The notes: generated from the sequence alone by a model not told the origin. Positions 13,431 to 26,538 are shown, counted from the stretch's first letter. The stretch is DNA of 64,000 nucleotides from Gorsachius magnificus (GCA_034008185.1 CM067084.1:13721385-13785384); one strand, 5' to 3'. A program made the numbers and translations.

Positions 13431-16400
13431 CCGGGGGCCTTCCCCACACCTGTCCCTGACTCTACCTCCTCCCTGTGTGGACTCCCTGGCTTCCTGGCAC
13501 CTGGACGCACCCTCAAATAATACCTCGCCTTGTGCTTGGTCTCTGACCATGCCATCACCTGGATCTGGGGAATGGGGCACCATTTGATTTCTCCAGTTCT
13601 CGATTTTGGCCCACACTGACCACTTGCTTTTTGTTCTGTTCTGGGCTCAAATGGATCTAAATGAAGCAAACTTATTTGTGATTAACTAATGCGAACCTAC
13701 ACCAAGCAGCTACAAAGCAAGTCTCCTTGCAAAAGAAAAAAACCTGCAAGATCAGAAGCTCTTTTGGTGAAGCAGAATATTTTGTTTAGCCCTTAGTATC
13801 GAGGAAGCATGAGGAAAAGGCAAGAATGAATGTCAGAAAGTATTAAGAGTCATTAAAAGCAACTCTTATGTACAGTTTTTGCCAGTACCCACTTCTGGAT
13901 CACAAGAAATACACCATTCTATTTTATTGGCAGCTTAAAATGAAGGAGACACCGTTTCCAAGGATGAATCTTACCACTATCTTCAACAGGAAGGAAAAAA
14001 AAAAAAAACAAACCAAAAAACAAAACAGACCTTCAAAGACAAATTTTGCCCTTTAACATCCAGACCTGCTACTGCATTAATGGAAATTTGAGCTGAACAC
14101 CACTTGGGTACAAATTGCACCAGGACCTCCAGGTCTCAACGGATGCTCCAAGTACCACAGTAAGAGATGCTGTTCGTGTTGTCCTTCATGCATATAAACC
14201 TTGCCTTTCATATGAGGAAAGGCATGTAACAGTTATTTGAGTAATTGCAATCCAATTACTGCCCCAGGACAGAACCGCTCCTCTCAGAAATACATCTGGG
14301 TATTTGCATATATTTCAGAACAAAGATAATGGAAAGCATCTTGTCTAGGTACAGAACAATCCTGCTTCTAGCCTACGTGGTTTCTTAATGAATATAAGCA
14401 GTGACATCCTCCCAGATGTCCCAGGGGGTGCACTCTGGTCACTGCTTGGAGCCACAGGAAAGGAAAATACAATGGCAGTGCAGGGGCTACAGGTACCCAG
14501 CCGCTCCTGCTCGGAGCAAAGGAAGTACACTTCGGCGCTGCCTGGGTGTGTGCTAAGTTTAATATTCATGTGCATGATAGTTACTGGAACCTTTACTATT
14601 TAAATTACTTGTTTTTATGTTATAGTGAAGGCCAACTGACAGAAATAAAACATTGCTTCTCTTGGTGCTCTCTACTTAAATTGCATCAGTAAATATTTTT
14701 AAGAGTAGTGTTGTCAAATCTCAAGTACAGGTTCATCCCTCCAGATTGTACATCATGCTAGCTTGTTATCTACCATTTCATTATGAGCTTCCATAAATAA
14801 AGTGGGAGCTACCTCTCTACTGGGCTGGCTATTTCCAGAATGTGTTTCAGTAAAAATTCCTGCCCTCCTAATCTTACCACACAAGAAATAACTTCTTTAT
14901 TTCTGCTGAAAGCAAACTAACTCTATATACCTACCCTACCTGCCTGTGAGGATCTGTTCAGTAGCTACAGAGATCCAACTTTCTTGCACTTCACAAATGC
15001 AAAAAAAAAATATATGTAAAAAAAAGATTGTTTCTCACATAAAGAAACATGAGCCTTTCATAACCCACCTTTCAAATTCCCATTGCCCTTCTCCAAAAGA
15101 GAAATAAAAGTAATGAGAAATTGAAAACACAAATTTCTAATTTCTTAATCAAAACAAGAATGAAACCCAACTGATTTCCAACCACGTCTGAGAAAGGACG
15201 AAAGAGCAGCAACCGAAAAATGTGCTTTCCCTGATGTGCTCAGGCTGTGATTACCTAAGACATTTTCCCTTTCAAATCTCTCCATTCCCTGAGTCACAAA
15301 TGCCTTCGACGGTGGTTTGCTGACAGTCTCCCATATGCTGGTCGTCTCAAAAATGAACACAGCTTGTCCAGCGAAGTGCTAAAACCTCAGCATTTTGCAA
15401 ACCCCAGGTTTATCTAGCAATTACATTTGCTATAAAAAAAAAAAAAAGCTGCTGTTTGCTGAAACACATTTATAATCATTTCAGCTATTTCTGAGAGCAC
15501 ATACAGGAACAGAATGCCCCGGCATATACAGTCGCTAAAAGCGAGGGACAGCTCTATTTTGTGGTTGTTACATGGGCTGCTGACAAAGGAGATGCTGTTT
15601 GGTAACTAAATATATAGAAGATTGATATTGGCCTTTATTTCTGTTTCCTGATTTAACTTTTGTTTCAGAACATTACTGCTTTGGCTTGCACACTTTGTCT
15701 TCCAGTAAATCACAGCGTGCACTTGCAAACACAGAGGGAGTCTCCAGCTTTTCCCAGGCGCTCAGATGGTGATTAGAAAATCCTCCTGTATCATAAGCCT
15801 GCAGGTCTGAACCTGACGAGTGACACAGAGGCCGCAGAAAGACAGCAGCTGAGGGCGAGAAAGGGAACTGCTGCATCGAATGCAGAGAGATTGACTGCCT
15901 ATTTAGCTACTTCTTGTGGTTTGCGCCGGCAGAAGAGACTCTTGACTGAAATTATTATAGGGTTTGAGTACGCAGGATTCCATGAACATGCAAATGTCCG
16001 AGCAGTGACACAAACTCAAATCGCATGGCAGGGACTGGCTGGTTTGTGAAGTTTTCTATTAGATATTGCCTGCTGATGGCACGAGGGCACAGAACTGCAC
16101 AGATGCTAACCTGGCAGTGCTGCAGAAGATTTCAGCCCTGTATGCCTCTGCTTCAGTGGCAGAGGACAAAAATAGATGCAAGTTTTACAACTTGCAAACC
16201 CAGCTCCTCATTCTTTTCCTCCAAACCTCTTCCTACATCTTTCCAAGATGTTTACCCATCTCCCCCACCCCCAAGACCTTGCCTGCAGCATAGCAGTATA
16301 TGAATTTGCCTGGCAACCTGACATAAATATCCAACCAACCAGCAAATAAAGCCTGGCACGCTCCTAGCTACAACGTCTCTGTGCACAGCCTTACAACAAA

Positions 16401-17919
16401 TCAGAGCTGTCCACTGGAGGAGGAATTAACTCATTTTCTTTAGCTCAATTTATAATCTAAAGTTTGAGGTGGATGTTTGCCCGCCTTTACTTTGCTTTGC
16501 TGTATGCGATGTTCACAGCTCTGCTTACAGACATCGCTCTCCATCTTTGTTCAGAAAATAGGAAGCCCTGCATCTTCTCTACTCATTTTTAAACTGGTTA
16601 GGTAAATAACTCTACTGGGATGAGGTGAGATGAAGCGCAAGGAAAGATGGGTTGCAAATGAGTGGAGGTGCCCTGGAAAACATATAGAAATGGAACTGTG
16701 TTTGACTGGCTCAGTCTGGGGTCCCAGGGGTGACCAGTGCCCCAGCTCTCCTCACCGAAACCCAGCACAAGACCTGAGCTGTGCCCAGCGCTGAGGGCAG
16801 CCCCCAAGGAACGGGGCAGAGCTCTGCCACCAAACGGGATCGTCTTGGAAGCAGCACGTTACAAAAGGGAATGGTGTGGGGCAGGAGCCTGTGCAAAACA
16901 TCACGGACAACCTTCTTCAAGATTTCGGCTGACACCGGCCTTCACGGAGCCCTGAGCTGCCCCGGGGGGGAGAGAGGACTGCCGGCCCCGCGCGCTTCTT
17001 GCGTCCGAGCCAGTAGCCGGTGGCCTTTGGCAGCCGTTCCAGGCGATAACAGGAGCTACACCCCACGCAAAGAGCAGCGCTGATGCAATCCAGGCACTGC
17101 CAGCTTTGCCCATCCGTTCCCTGGGGATGTGCGATACGCGATGAGCGCTTCGGAGGTCAGCGCGTCCTCTGGACTTCAGAGCAGCAAACTCGAGATAAGT
17201 ACACAGCAAGAAATCCCCGTCGCATTTCTTTCGACTTATAAACATGGAAAAAATAAATGCGACCTGTATCCTGTATGAGCAGAGTTGAAGGGGAAGGGTA
17301 AGACAGTGCGACATTAATAGTTTCACTGTAATTAAGCTGTTACGTTCCGTCCTGCCCCACAAAACAGATTACTTGAGGCTGGAAAACAAAACACAGGACC
17401 GAGTCAAGCCAGAAACAAGGGTTCACTCCATCCTTATTTGCCACTGCGACTGCACCGGCTTGTACAAAGGTCTGAGCGGCTGCGGAGCACATGGGAGTCC
17501 ATCCTGCCGCTGCTGCCCTTTATACGTGCGATAAAGAACCCAAGTAAAAAGATCCCCCATAAAAGAAGTAGACAAGGAAGGCTGACACAAAGTGCCATGC
17601 TTTGACACATCGTAGAAGTATTTTATTACCCTTTGTTTAAGATAAAGCGTTGCTAATGCAAATAATTTTCAATAATAATGCAGCATGATAATACTAGGAC
17701 CTGGCTTGTGTGGGATAGAGGTAAATTTAAATGACATGCCTCGTAAAAAAGAACAAGTGGAGATTAGCAGCCGACAGGCTGTTCCACATACACTGTTCTG
17801 CACAGTGGTGTGGCTGGAGCGAGAAGGAACGGGAAGCCTTAACCCCCCGCATGCTGTTGTTTCCCCAGGCTGCTTGCCAACTAAATGGATAGCAAGAGCG
17901 CACATCAAGAGAGCAAGGT

Positions 17920-18250
17920 CACAGAATGGCGAGGGTTGGAAGGGATCTTGGGAGATCATCCAGTCCAACCCCCCTGCTAAAGCAGGTTCACCCAGAGCAG
18001 GTTGCACAGGACATCGTCCAGGCGGGCTTTGAATATCTCCAGAGAAGGAGACTCCACAGCCCCCCTGGGCAGCCTGTGCCAGAGCTCTGTCACCCTCAAA
18101 GAAGTTTTTCCTCATATTCAACTGAAACCTCTTATGTTTCAGTTTGTGTCCATTGCCCCTTGTCCTGTCCTGGGCACCACTGAGAAAAGTCTGTCTCCAT
18201 CCTCATGACATCCACCCTTAAGATATTTGTATGTGTTGATGAGAAGACAA
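17920..18250 (-). mobile_element. CR1 fragment, antisense
   Basis: It starts TCACAGAATGGCGAGGGTTGG, the inverted 3' end, and runs through GAGATCATCCAGTCCAACCC to an ancient-CR1 interior near AGATATTTGTATGTGTTGATG. Its diagnostic sequence closely matches the inverted form of the 61.8-62.4 kb copy (GGTTGCACAGGACATCGTCC, GAGCTCTGTCACCCTCAAAG), so the two form one subfamily in opposite orientations. The 5' truncation point is approximate. Confidence 0.93.
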
Positions 18251-19040
18251 GGTCAAGACAGAGGGGGACAACTCAAAAGTGAAAAATATTTCTTACAACC
18301 CAGACCAGCGCAGATACTGCAGACTTGGAAACCTGAAGGACAAAGGTAGCTTTGCCTTTCCCTCACTACTTAGCTTCGACGTGCAGGGTTGGGCCCTTCC
18401 ATTTGCGTCCGGTACCACACATAACGCTTTTGGCTGGCTGGCTGCGCCTGGCCATTGCTACGGCACGTACTGCAGGAGCTCTCACACACACAAACCTTTC
18501 CAGCCCACAGGGTTTGCCTACGTACTCAGCTGGTACCAAGACAAACAGGGCATCCTTTGGGGTCCCGTTCTGAGCATCCCTGGCTGCGTGGCACACGCAG
18601 CCGCTGGCTCCACCGCCACAAGCAGGGCCCAGGCCTCGCAGGTGAGGAGCGAGACGTTTCTCTTTCCCTTTCAAAGTCCCTGAATTACTTGATGTGGCTT
18701 GCTGGCTTACGCAGAGGACAGGAGACAGAACCAGGCCCACTAAGATATCACCAACATCACCCTCCATCCTCCCCAGAGCAAAGGCTTTGTTCTCTCAGGC
18801 TTCCACCTGGCTAAAAGCCTGGTCTGCCATGTGCACAGAGCATTGCTTCCTTCCTCAATTCTTTTAAAATTTATTTTTGAGCCAATACAACCTCCCAGAG
18901 CAAAATTGTCTCAATTCTGATTAATTCTCAAACTAACTGGCAGTATGCTCCTTGGGTAAGTCTCTCAGATACTCAGCTTTGCCTCTCTGGAAAAAAAAAA
19001 AAAACCACAACAGAGTGAGCTTGTTGGCCACATCAAATCA

Positions 19041-19218
19041 GGCTCTGGAAGGGGCTGCCCAGGGAGGTGGTTGAGTCCCCATCCCTGGAGGTATTTAAAA
19101 GAGGGGTAGATGAGGTGCTTAGGGAGACAGTTTAGTGGTGGGGTGGCAGTGCTAGGTTAACAGTTGGACATGATGATCTGAAAGGTCTTTTCCAACCTAA
19201 ACGATTCTATTCTATGAT
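19041..19218 (+). mobile_element. CR1 3'-end fragment ending next to exon B
   Basis: A sense CR1 3' end: GGGCTGCCCAGGGAGGTGG, then TCCCCATCCCTGGAGGTATT, TTGGACATGATGATCTGAAA and the tail ACGATTCTATTCTATGAT. The tail has a duplicated ATTCTAT unit, as expected for the CR1 microsatellite end. It stops about 34 bases before the exon B acceptor, so it occupies part of the normal branch-point zone. Confidence 0.92.
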
Positions 19219-19252
19219 TTTAAATGCCTTCATGCTTTGTCTTTCCCCACAG

Positions 19253-19311
19253 GAAACAACGGGAGCAGAGTCGGGCTTCAGAAGAGTTGGAGAAGCTTCA
19301 GCAAAGTAGAG
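19253..19311 (+). CDS. Internal coding exon B of the same unidentified gene
   Basis: A 59-nt exon between the acceptor tgctttgtctttccccacAG and the donor AGAG|GTAAGC, both near consensus. It begins with the single base G that completes the split codon of exon A (CA+G, Gln). It then reads 19 open codons, KQREQSRASEELEKLQQSR, and ends with one base of the next codon. The other two frames contain or soon meet stops. The peptide is charged and helix-prone, with Leu spacing that suggests a short coiled coil. The leftover G joins in phase to terminal exon E (GAG, Glu) or to candidate microexon D (GCG, Ala), so alternative 3' ends are possible. The gene is not recognised. Confidence 0.72.
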
Positions 19312-22300
19312 GTAAGCAAAAGCAGAGACTCATCCACCCCCCCCACGTCTAGAGGCGGGTGAACATAAACAGACAACAACTTTTACGGCAAGCCATCTTT
19401 CTCTGTCCTCAAAAGCTTCGCTTTATGCAGTATGGTGCTGTATACAATGCAACTTCTACTACTTGTGAAGGCACATGCTGAATATTTGGGGGAAAAAAAA
19501 AATAAGCAGCACCACCAACTGACATTTGGATTCTTATTTTCATAACCAAGGGAATATAAACTTTTCCCTTTTTTATTTTGCTTTCTAAAACAAAAGCTTA
19601 CATTGAGGGAGGTGCTGGAGCACTTGGGAAAGAGCTGGTGACACAGAGCAGTGGGGAGGTACAAAAAGGGGGTAGCTTTATTTATTCTTCTAAGAAAAAG
19701 AGGAAAAGCTAATCCAAACAAGCCATATGTGTTCTGCCTTGTTGGTCAGGTACGGAAAAACTGAGAAATCACATTTGAAGAAGAATCCTACTTGTGTCAG
19801 AGAGGAATGAGGAGGACACAAATCGGGGACTAAGAGCCCCTCCCACACTCCCACGACCCCCCAAAAAAGCAGGACTCTCCCGGATACCACCTATTTGAGA
19901 TGCCGAACTGGATCGCCAAAACAAGCCCGTTACTGACAGCAAATTGTGCAGACTCTCCAGCTCCTGCCTTCCAGTGGAATAATTAACAACGCTGGCAAGT
20001 ACATTATCATCAACTTCAGCGTTAACACCCCCACTGCAAAGAACAAAGGCGGTTCACATCCCTCCCTGAGCTCCTGCTGCAGACTGGGTGCCGATCCTGA
20101 CAAGTTGCTCTGCGCCAATTTAGATTCCGTTCACATTTGGAAGATTATGCTCATAACCGCGAGCTAGAGAACACTTTTTAGACAGTGCGGGTAAGCAGAA
20201 AAAACAGCCCTCTGAAAACCTGCAAGCCAGCCCAGATCGGCTCCTGATTACGCTGTTGATTTAGCTGTATTTATGCAGAACTCAAACAAATAATTTATAA
20301 CAATCACGCATAGCAGCATTTATCTCAAAGGATCCCGAAGTTGCTGAAAGACTGAGGCTGGATCTTGCATGCTTACTACCAGGCGTCCTCTCCCTTGATA
20401 TGCCTACAAGTTGGAAGAAGCCAGAGACCTGCAAAAGTAGGTCCTAAGCACTTCCACAAAGAATTTTTTCCACCTCTGATGCATAGTCAGCAGCTGACAA
20501 CACACAGCAACATTTCAGCACCCGGCAAAAACTCAAGTCCTGGTGAACGCAAGGTGGCTGATACCCACTCTGCCCTAGGTAGAGGCAACTGGGAGGACTG
20601 GTTATGTGCAGCTGGTGTTAGCTGACCACCTGGACCCTGCTCCTCACTTCATTTCTCTAACTTGAAAATCTAGTGAGGATCCGAGTCGTTTCGGAGACTT
20701 ATTTCAACACGTAAGCAACAAGGGCACTTTCCTACTCATGTCTTTAATTTGGATACATCATCATCAATACAATCCATCTCCAGGCCATTTTAAGATTAAT
20801 GAAACACACTCAGCAAGCTGTGTCCTATGCTACCGTCAAGACTGCAAATGCTGTCAGGCGTTGCAGCTCAGAAAGGATACACAAGCAGAGTCTCTGGTAT
20901 TTCTGACCTATGGTCCCGAGAGCAGACCTCAGGTTACTATGCTTTTTCAAATTTATAAACTCCAACCGGTCTGAGAGCCACCCTAACACAAGCATCATAC
21001 TTTTGCACGCATCAAACTTCTGCTTCATGAAGGTGGAGGTTTACAACAGAGGAATAATTTCTGTGAGTGGCCTTGGGGATGGGACTCTTGGTTTTTCTCT
21101 TGCTGGTCTGCCCCACAGCCAGGACAAAGTCTCTGGTTGTGGTGTTGGCACTTATGTTTCTTTTGGCATGAAAGGGGGAACAGCTGCTTCATATTTTTAA
21201 TGGATTCTGAGCTTGGATTTCTAATGGAAAGCCAAGATACGTACAGCACCAGAGAGGTACTTTTTCAGTGTGCTGAGTCAAGTAATTAAAAAAACCCAAT
21301 CCGAGGCGCTTCACTACAGATACTTTAAGTTCCTGTGGCTGTTCATTTTTTTTGCAAAGTTCTCCTTCAAACAGCTGTCACAAACTCTGCAAGTGTGACA
21401 ACAAAAGCTGACATTTCTAGGAGGGAAGTGATGTCAAAGTATAGCAACCTCATCCACAAGGTAGCAAAACAAAGATGATTGTCATGCACAGGGAAAAGAG
21501 ATGGCCCGTAAAGAAGCAAACTGCTCTGTAAAAATAAACCAAACAAGATTCCAACCAAATCAAGCCAGGCCGACCCCTTACCTCTTCTACCCCTTCCAAA
21601 CACCTCTGGTTGCTCACCTCCAGAATGAACTGTGGCACCGGGGTTCTCGCTTTAACTGGTAATTAGTACGTACAGCCCCTCTGGTGGGCAGCACGCTCTG
21701 CTTAGACAAAGCCAACCCTCAAAGAGTTCAGGAATCTAGAGTTTCTGCGTCTTTTACAGAGGAAAAAAAAAAACAGAAAAAAAAAAAACCAAACAGCAAA
21801 AAAACCCCAAGCAAAAACTTCTCGCGAAAAGCAGACCTGTTTTTCACCTGACCTTCGTCAGCTAAGGATGCTGCTCTACGTTTGGACATAAGTAGCGACA
21901 CCGGCGATGGCCTGCCTTGTTTACTCAATGTTAAGCATTAACAAGGCCTGTGCTATCTCAGCCACGGCTACGTTCCACTAGGCTGCCTGCCTAAGTGGCT
22001 TTACAGAAACACCGGCCCAGCCTCCAGGAAGGATAACGCATCCCAGGAACAGGGAAAAGAGGCCAAAGGTATTTTCGTCCTGCTTAGAGGAACCGAGCAG
22101 TAAAATAAAGCCGGGGGCGGCAGGGAGGGGAGGAGAATCCGTGTGTGTAGAAAACTCAGCTGTTTGTCAGCCTCAGAATGCTTATTTCCTTCTTCAAGAA
22201 ATACAGAAGATTTCACCTTTGGAGGTGACTTCTGGATTTCTCTCACAAATAAATAATAACTACTTCTCAGTAGACAAAGAAACAGCGGTCCTCAGACTCC

Positions 22301-22977
22301 AGTCTGTAGGGATTCATCTCTTCAGTTTCTTATACACAGCGGAAATGTAAATTTTGTTATCGGCTGCTGTGGAGAGGGAAAGCCAGGGAAAGTTTATTGC
22401 AGCGCATTCTCGGGATTCTAAACATACCGTCTCACATACACACTGTAATGAGTGTTATTTTAACTGCTTTTGGAGATTGCTTTAGTGGACACTGAAATTG
22501 AATAACCAGCTCTGCTCACAGAATGAAAGAAACTACAAACGCTATACATAAAAGGTCTGGCATTATTTTACAGAAGGCCTTGCACGTAAACCCAGGCAGG
22601 AGGGATGCGATGGACTACCCTCCTTCTTGGAGAAGCTGTTCTCCTCCTTGGGTGTTTAAAAAACAAACAAAACCCAAAACAAGCAAACCGAACCCCCCAA
22701 AACATGCACGCCGTGGGCCCATCGTTATCATCCATACGTAGTTCACAGGGGTATACAAAGGTGCTGTGGTTAAGCTGCCAAGTCACACGGCAGCACTAAG
22801 GTAGCTTCCCCCGCTCTTCCTCCCCCCAACACTACACTATCCTTATAGGCAAACATCTGCTCCTGGAATTTACATTTTCAGCTTCCTCCCATTTTAAATG
22901 CTCTATTTTACACCCTCCCTTTCCTACCTATAACCTCTCATTAATAATTTTGATCTGGGGAATCGATGCATTAGGAT

Positions 22978-23043
22978 CACTAGGTTCACAGTTGGATGTG
23001 ATGATCTTGGAGGTCTTTTCCAACCTAGACGATTCTATGAAAA
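22978..23043 (+). mobile_element. CR1 3'-tail fragment
   Basis: Only the last 65 bases or so of a sense CR1 copy remain: CACAGTTGGATGTGATGATC, GGAGGTCTTTTCCAACCTAG and a terminal ACGATTCTATG. The tail resembles the copy at 19041-19218. It is a strongly 5'-truncated insertion. Confidence 0.85.
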
Positions 23044-24348
23044 CTATTCAGCTTGCTCTGAAGCAGAGAGAGAAGGGGATACTCTTCACAGCCTGAGGAA
23101 AGTCATACTTTCCACTCTCACTGTACCTAATTACTTGGATCTCAAATGCTGACCTGTCTCCCAACTTTATTTGTTCCACCCCACATAAATGAGCTATCTT
23201 CCCATTAAGAAAATCTAGAGTGACCTCTCTTTCCATCACCTCTTTTTTTGCCGCTGCTTTCAAGGGCAATTCAGGTTCAATCACACTTTCAGTGCTGCCA
23301 GTGGAAATTTTCTTTGCCATTTACTTCAGTGAGAGCAGAAGGAGGGTGCACCAGAGGCCCAGATCCCAGGCTGTCTACATACAGAGTTACTAAGCAATAA
23401 GCCTGTGGGTGAAACCAATCCAAAAAAAGACATCACAGAAAACCACGCAAATCCTATTGACACTATAAAGCTTTTCTTCACAATTTTGTAATTAAGAAGA
23501 AGAAATATTTCAGAACTTCCTTTTTCCCCCCCTCATAAGATCTACTACACGGGAAACACTGCTTTTATTGACTGCCCTGAGCCTGCCTCGTTCTCCCAGT
23601 TAGTCCATGTTCAGTATTTCATGAACAGACCTCTAAGCTAGTGCTTGACACTGGCAGGTCCAAAGAGTTACTCGTTCTGCCGTTCAAAACAAAGCATCTA
23701 AGACACCACCAATATTTGGAAACATTCCCCACCAATGACAGGGAAATACAAGAGTCACGTTAACAAATGCTTTCAACACTAAGAATGAAAATGCACTGCC
23801 GTTACTTGTACTTTGTCCCTAACTTCCAAAGAAGATTTTTCATCCCCCTCACAGATGCAACGGGGGAAGCCATTGCCACGAAGAGCACGTTGTCACACGC
23901 AGATTCCACCCGCAACCATTCCAACTACTACCAGGCAAAGACAAGCCTGCATTTCCAGCCATGATAAGCTTGTTCAGCTCTGTTCCAGCCTTCAGTTTAA
24001 TATCTGGATGCTGCTTACATTTGTTCAGTTAAAACAAAATCCCCTAAAAACCACTCAGAGCTTAACCTGCCCATGCACAGGAAAACAAAGTGAAAGATGC
24101 TAGGGGGGAAAAGTTTTTGTAAGATAAAAGACCACTAAGTGGCAACGCAGTCCTCCGTCAGAATTTGATGAGAGCAAAGAAACTTTTTTTTTTTTTTGGA
24201 TAGAAGTCCCTAGAAATATTTCAGGGATGTTTATGCAGTGCCAATACTACAGGTTACAGCCACCTGACTACTGGTCATTGCCTGACAGACATTAAAAGCA
24301 GCAGGAAGTTAGAAGCTAAGAGCTTCCTTGGTAGATCTTGAAGCATAT

Positions 24349-24369
24349 AAAAAAAAAAAAAAAAAAAAA
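24349..24369. repeat. Poly(A) tract, 21 bases
   Basis: Uninterrupted A run after GCATAT. No retroposed body is recognisable upstream, so it may be a simple homopolymer rather than a retrocopy tail. Confidence 0.9.
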
Positions 24370-25271
24370 GACATCAGCTACCCCTAAACCACCAGGAAGA
24401 CACTAACAAAATCTTCAGATGTTACAGGCCCAGACAGCCCTTTAGGCGATGCTGCGGACTGCCTACAAAACAGTCTTTTCCCAGCAGCTCCCCAGCCCAT
24501 GCCATGCCTCCTTCCCTCAGCTGGTCTCAACACACTCGTTAGGTACACAGAGCTGGCAGGCCTGTAGTCATCTACCCTTACTCTGCAAGTGCAAAATATA
24601 GTGAACTTGGAGTTTTCTAATGTCTAGGGAGATCTGAGCAGCAGAACTCATACGTGGGAAGTCATCTGTCTGGGGAGGCTTGGTTGCAAGGGAGTACAGC
24701 ACCGAGGACCCATAGTTTCTCATTCCTAGATCCTCCCCCTTCCCTAGACTCCATTAGTACTTAAGCGTACATGACACACATTATCCTTTTACTCCTCATC
24801 TCTGGCACCGTTTGTCACTACTCTCTTTGCTATCGAGATTTGCTCTGCTGACTTTACTAATGCGAGACACGCTGCATCACCTCCCCCACCACTCTTGCTC
24901 CATGGCCTTCATCCCCTCCCACCGGTTCACCACCAGCGAGGAGCCCGTCACCCACCTGGCAGGCAGCATGTGTCTGTGCACATCTTACCCAGCCTGGTAC
25001 AACTCTGTTTTGGTTTGGTCCATCCGCCCTATTTGGCCTCTACACGCTTGTGACACCCACCCAGCAGAAGGGACCGTGCTCCCAGGGTGTAAGACCATAA
25101 AAGTGGGGTAGAGCTTGCCCTGGGAATGCTCTTGGTCAGCAGCAGGGAAGTGGAAAATGAGGGAAAAAAAATATGCTTCAGAAGCAAAAACGTGTAGGAA
25201 AGGGAAAAACTGGAGAAAGAGAGAATGAGAGAACTGCTCATTAGCAAACCTAAACTATTTATAAGCACTAC

Positions 25272-25286
25272 ATCTATCTATCTATC
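25272..25286. repeat. Short ATCT tetranucleotide repeat
   Basis: About 3.75 copies of ATCT. It is short and probably of low polymorphism. Confidence 0.8.
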
Positions 25287-25664
25287 ACTTCAATTACATG
25301 TTTCTAAATGAGGCTGAAGCAAGATATCCATAATTATTACTGAAATGCCATTTTTACATTAGCCCAACAGTTGGGCACTTTCTTTACAAAATGCAATAAG
25401 CAAACCACCAATTTATTATTTTCTGTAAATTACAGATAAATCAATCTAAATACCTCTTCTGCAATACATTTGATTTTTAACCCAGAATTCCTATTTCCTT
25501 TGAACAGCACAAGCTGCAGAAAGCATCCACTTCCCTTCTATCTCCTCTTTCAGCAAGCTTTTTCCTCCCCCATTCTGTTTAATCTAATGATGCTCAGAGG
25601 AAGAAGCGGCATTAAAAAGGCTTGTTTAACTTGCTTGACGAGACTGTGTTATTCTTTACTCCTT

Positions 25665-25679
25665 CCCCCCCCCCCCCCC
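25665..25679. repeat. Poly(C) tract, 15 bases
   Basis: Uninterrupted C run inside a pyrimidine-rich stretch (about 25650-25690). The opposite strand could form a G-quadruplex. Confidence 0.9.
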
Positions 25680-26119
25680 TTTTCTCCCCTTGCAAAGCTC
25701 GCTCTTACAGCCCCTTAAAGACTATCTGCTCCACTCTCTTCTTTTCTGTCACACCGCCCTTTGCCGCTTGCTTCCTTCGCCATGAGGAACACCAGAGGCG
25801 ACGTTTGCAACCCAGGGATGCGCTTCCTTCCTTCGGGGAGAGCAGGACCAGAGGCTGGCCCAGCCCCTGCACCTCGCCAGCCCCGGAGCTGAACCCGGCC
25901 ATGCTGCATGGTTGCAGGCTTACCCCCAGTCAGTGTCTATCATGGCCTGGGGACCACCCGTATTTTACCCTTGTGCCCCACCTCTTCTCCCACTTGCGCA
26001 TCCCTTACACCCAGGCATTTGCTATCCCGCTCATTCTTTCCCTCCCTTGCTGGTAAGACCAGCTTTCCTTCCAGGCCTCCATCTCAGCACTGTTAGCAAC
26101 ACTTTTCCATTCCCATGAA

Positions 26120-26262
26120 AGCACCAGGAAGCTTCACAAACCACAGACATTACCTTCGGACTTCATGGAGAAGGAAACGGAGGCACAAAGAGGTGAGATA
26201 CCTTTTCCAAAGTCAAGCAGACCATGCTGGGCAGGCCTGGACACAGATCCTTAGAGGGGCTG
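26120..26262 (+). repeat. MIR/CORE-SINE-like remnant
   Basis: The segment GGAGAAGGAAACGGAGGCAC, AAGAGGTGAGATACCTTTTC, CAAAGTCAAGCAGACCATG and CTGGACACAGATCC follows the order of the MIR consensus (GAGGAAACTGAGGCACAGAG, GTTAAGTGACTTGCCCAAGG, TCACACAGCTAG, then the CCNGGATT region). It is old and diverged. The left boundary is a guess. It lies about 280 bases upstream of terminal exon E. Confidence 0.65.
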
Positions 26263-26538
26263 ATTTGCTGCTGTATATTTTATGATTATATGATTTTAGT
26301 TTTCTAGAGATGTAGCTGTGGTCTAAATATTCTCACTTACCACATATAATTTCCCTGCCTGTGCTTTTAAAGGTTTAAGCCACATGCAAAATATAATCTA
26401 TTCTAGGACAAACTAGATTTTTTTTTTTTTTCCAAAATAAACCATTACAGCAACAGAAGTTGTTTGAAATGGTTGTGCAGAAGCCCCCAAAGACACTCCC
26501 CGTTATCAAACACTTCTTTTCCATCGCTTTCCACACAG

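Larger units (their letters stand above)
2990..19252 (+). other. Putative intron between exons A and B (16.3 kb)
   Basis: It begins GTAAGTG and ends in a pyrimidine-rich tctttccccacAG. It contains five CR1 fragments, listed separately, and otherwise unique-looking sequence with A-rich low-complexity patches (for example 13988-14025). A CpG-dense patch lies near 16960-17010. Two splice-site-flanked open stretches (11067-11145 and 15669-15704) match the phase left by exon A but have weak coding character. I call no exon in this interval. Confidence 0.55.
19312..26538 (+). other. Putative intron between exons B and E (7.2 kb)
   Basis: It begins GTAAGC and ends ..cttttccatcgctttccacacAG. It holds a short CR1 tail at 22978-23043, a MIR-like remnant at 26120-26262, a 21-base A run, a 15-base C run, a short ATCT repeat and A-rich patches near 21760-21810. 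A protein-like minus-strand frame at 23048-23320 is unexplained and is treated as a finding, not a gene. Confidence 0.5.

Noticed and set aside
15669..15704. 36-nt exon-like stretch in phase between exons A and B
   Set aside because: The in-phase peptide is strongly hydrophobic and out of character with exons A and B. Likely a decoy splice pair.
16901..17362. 153-codon minus-strand frame in a CpG-dense patch
   Set aside because: No recognisable domain. The high CpG content reduces stop codons. No supporting splice sites seen.
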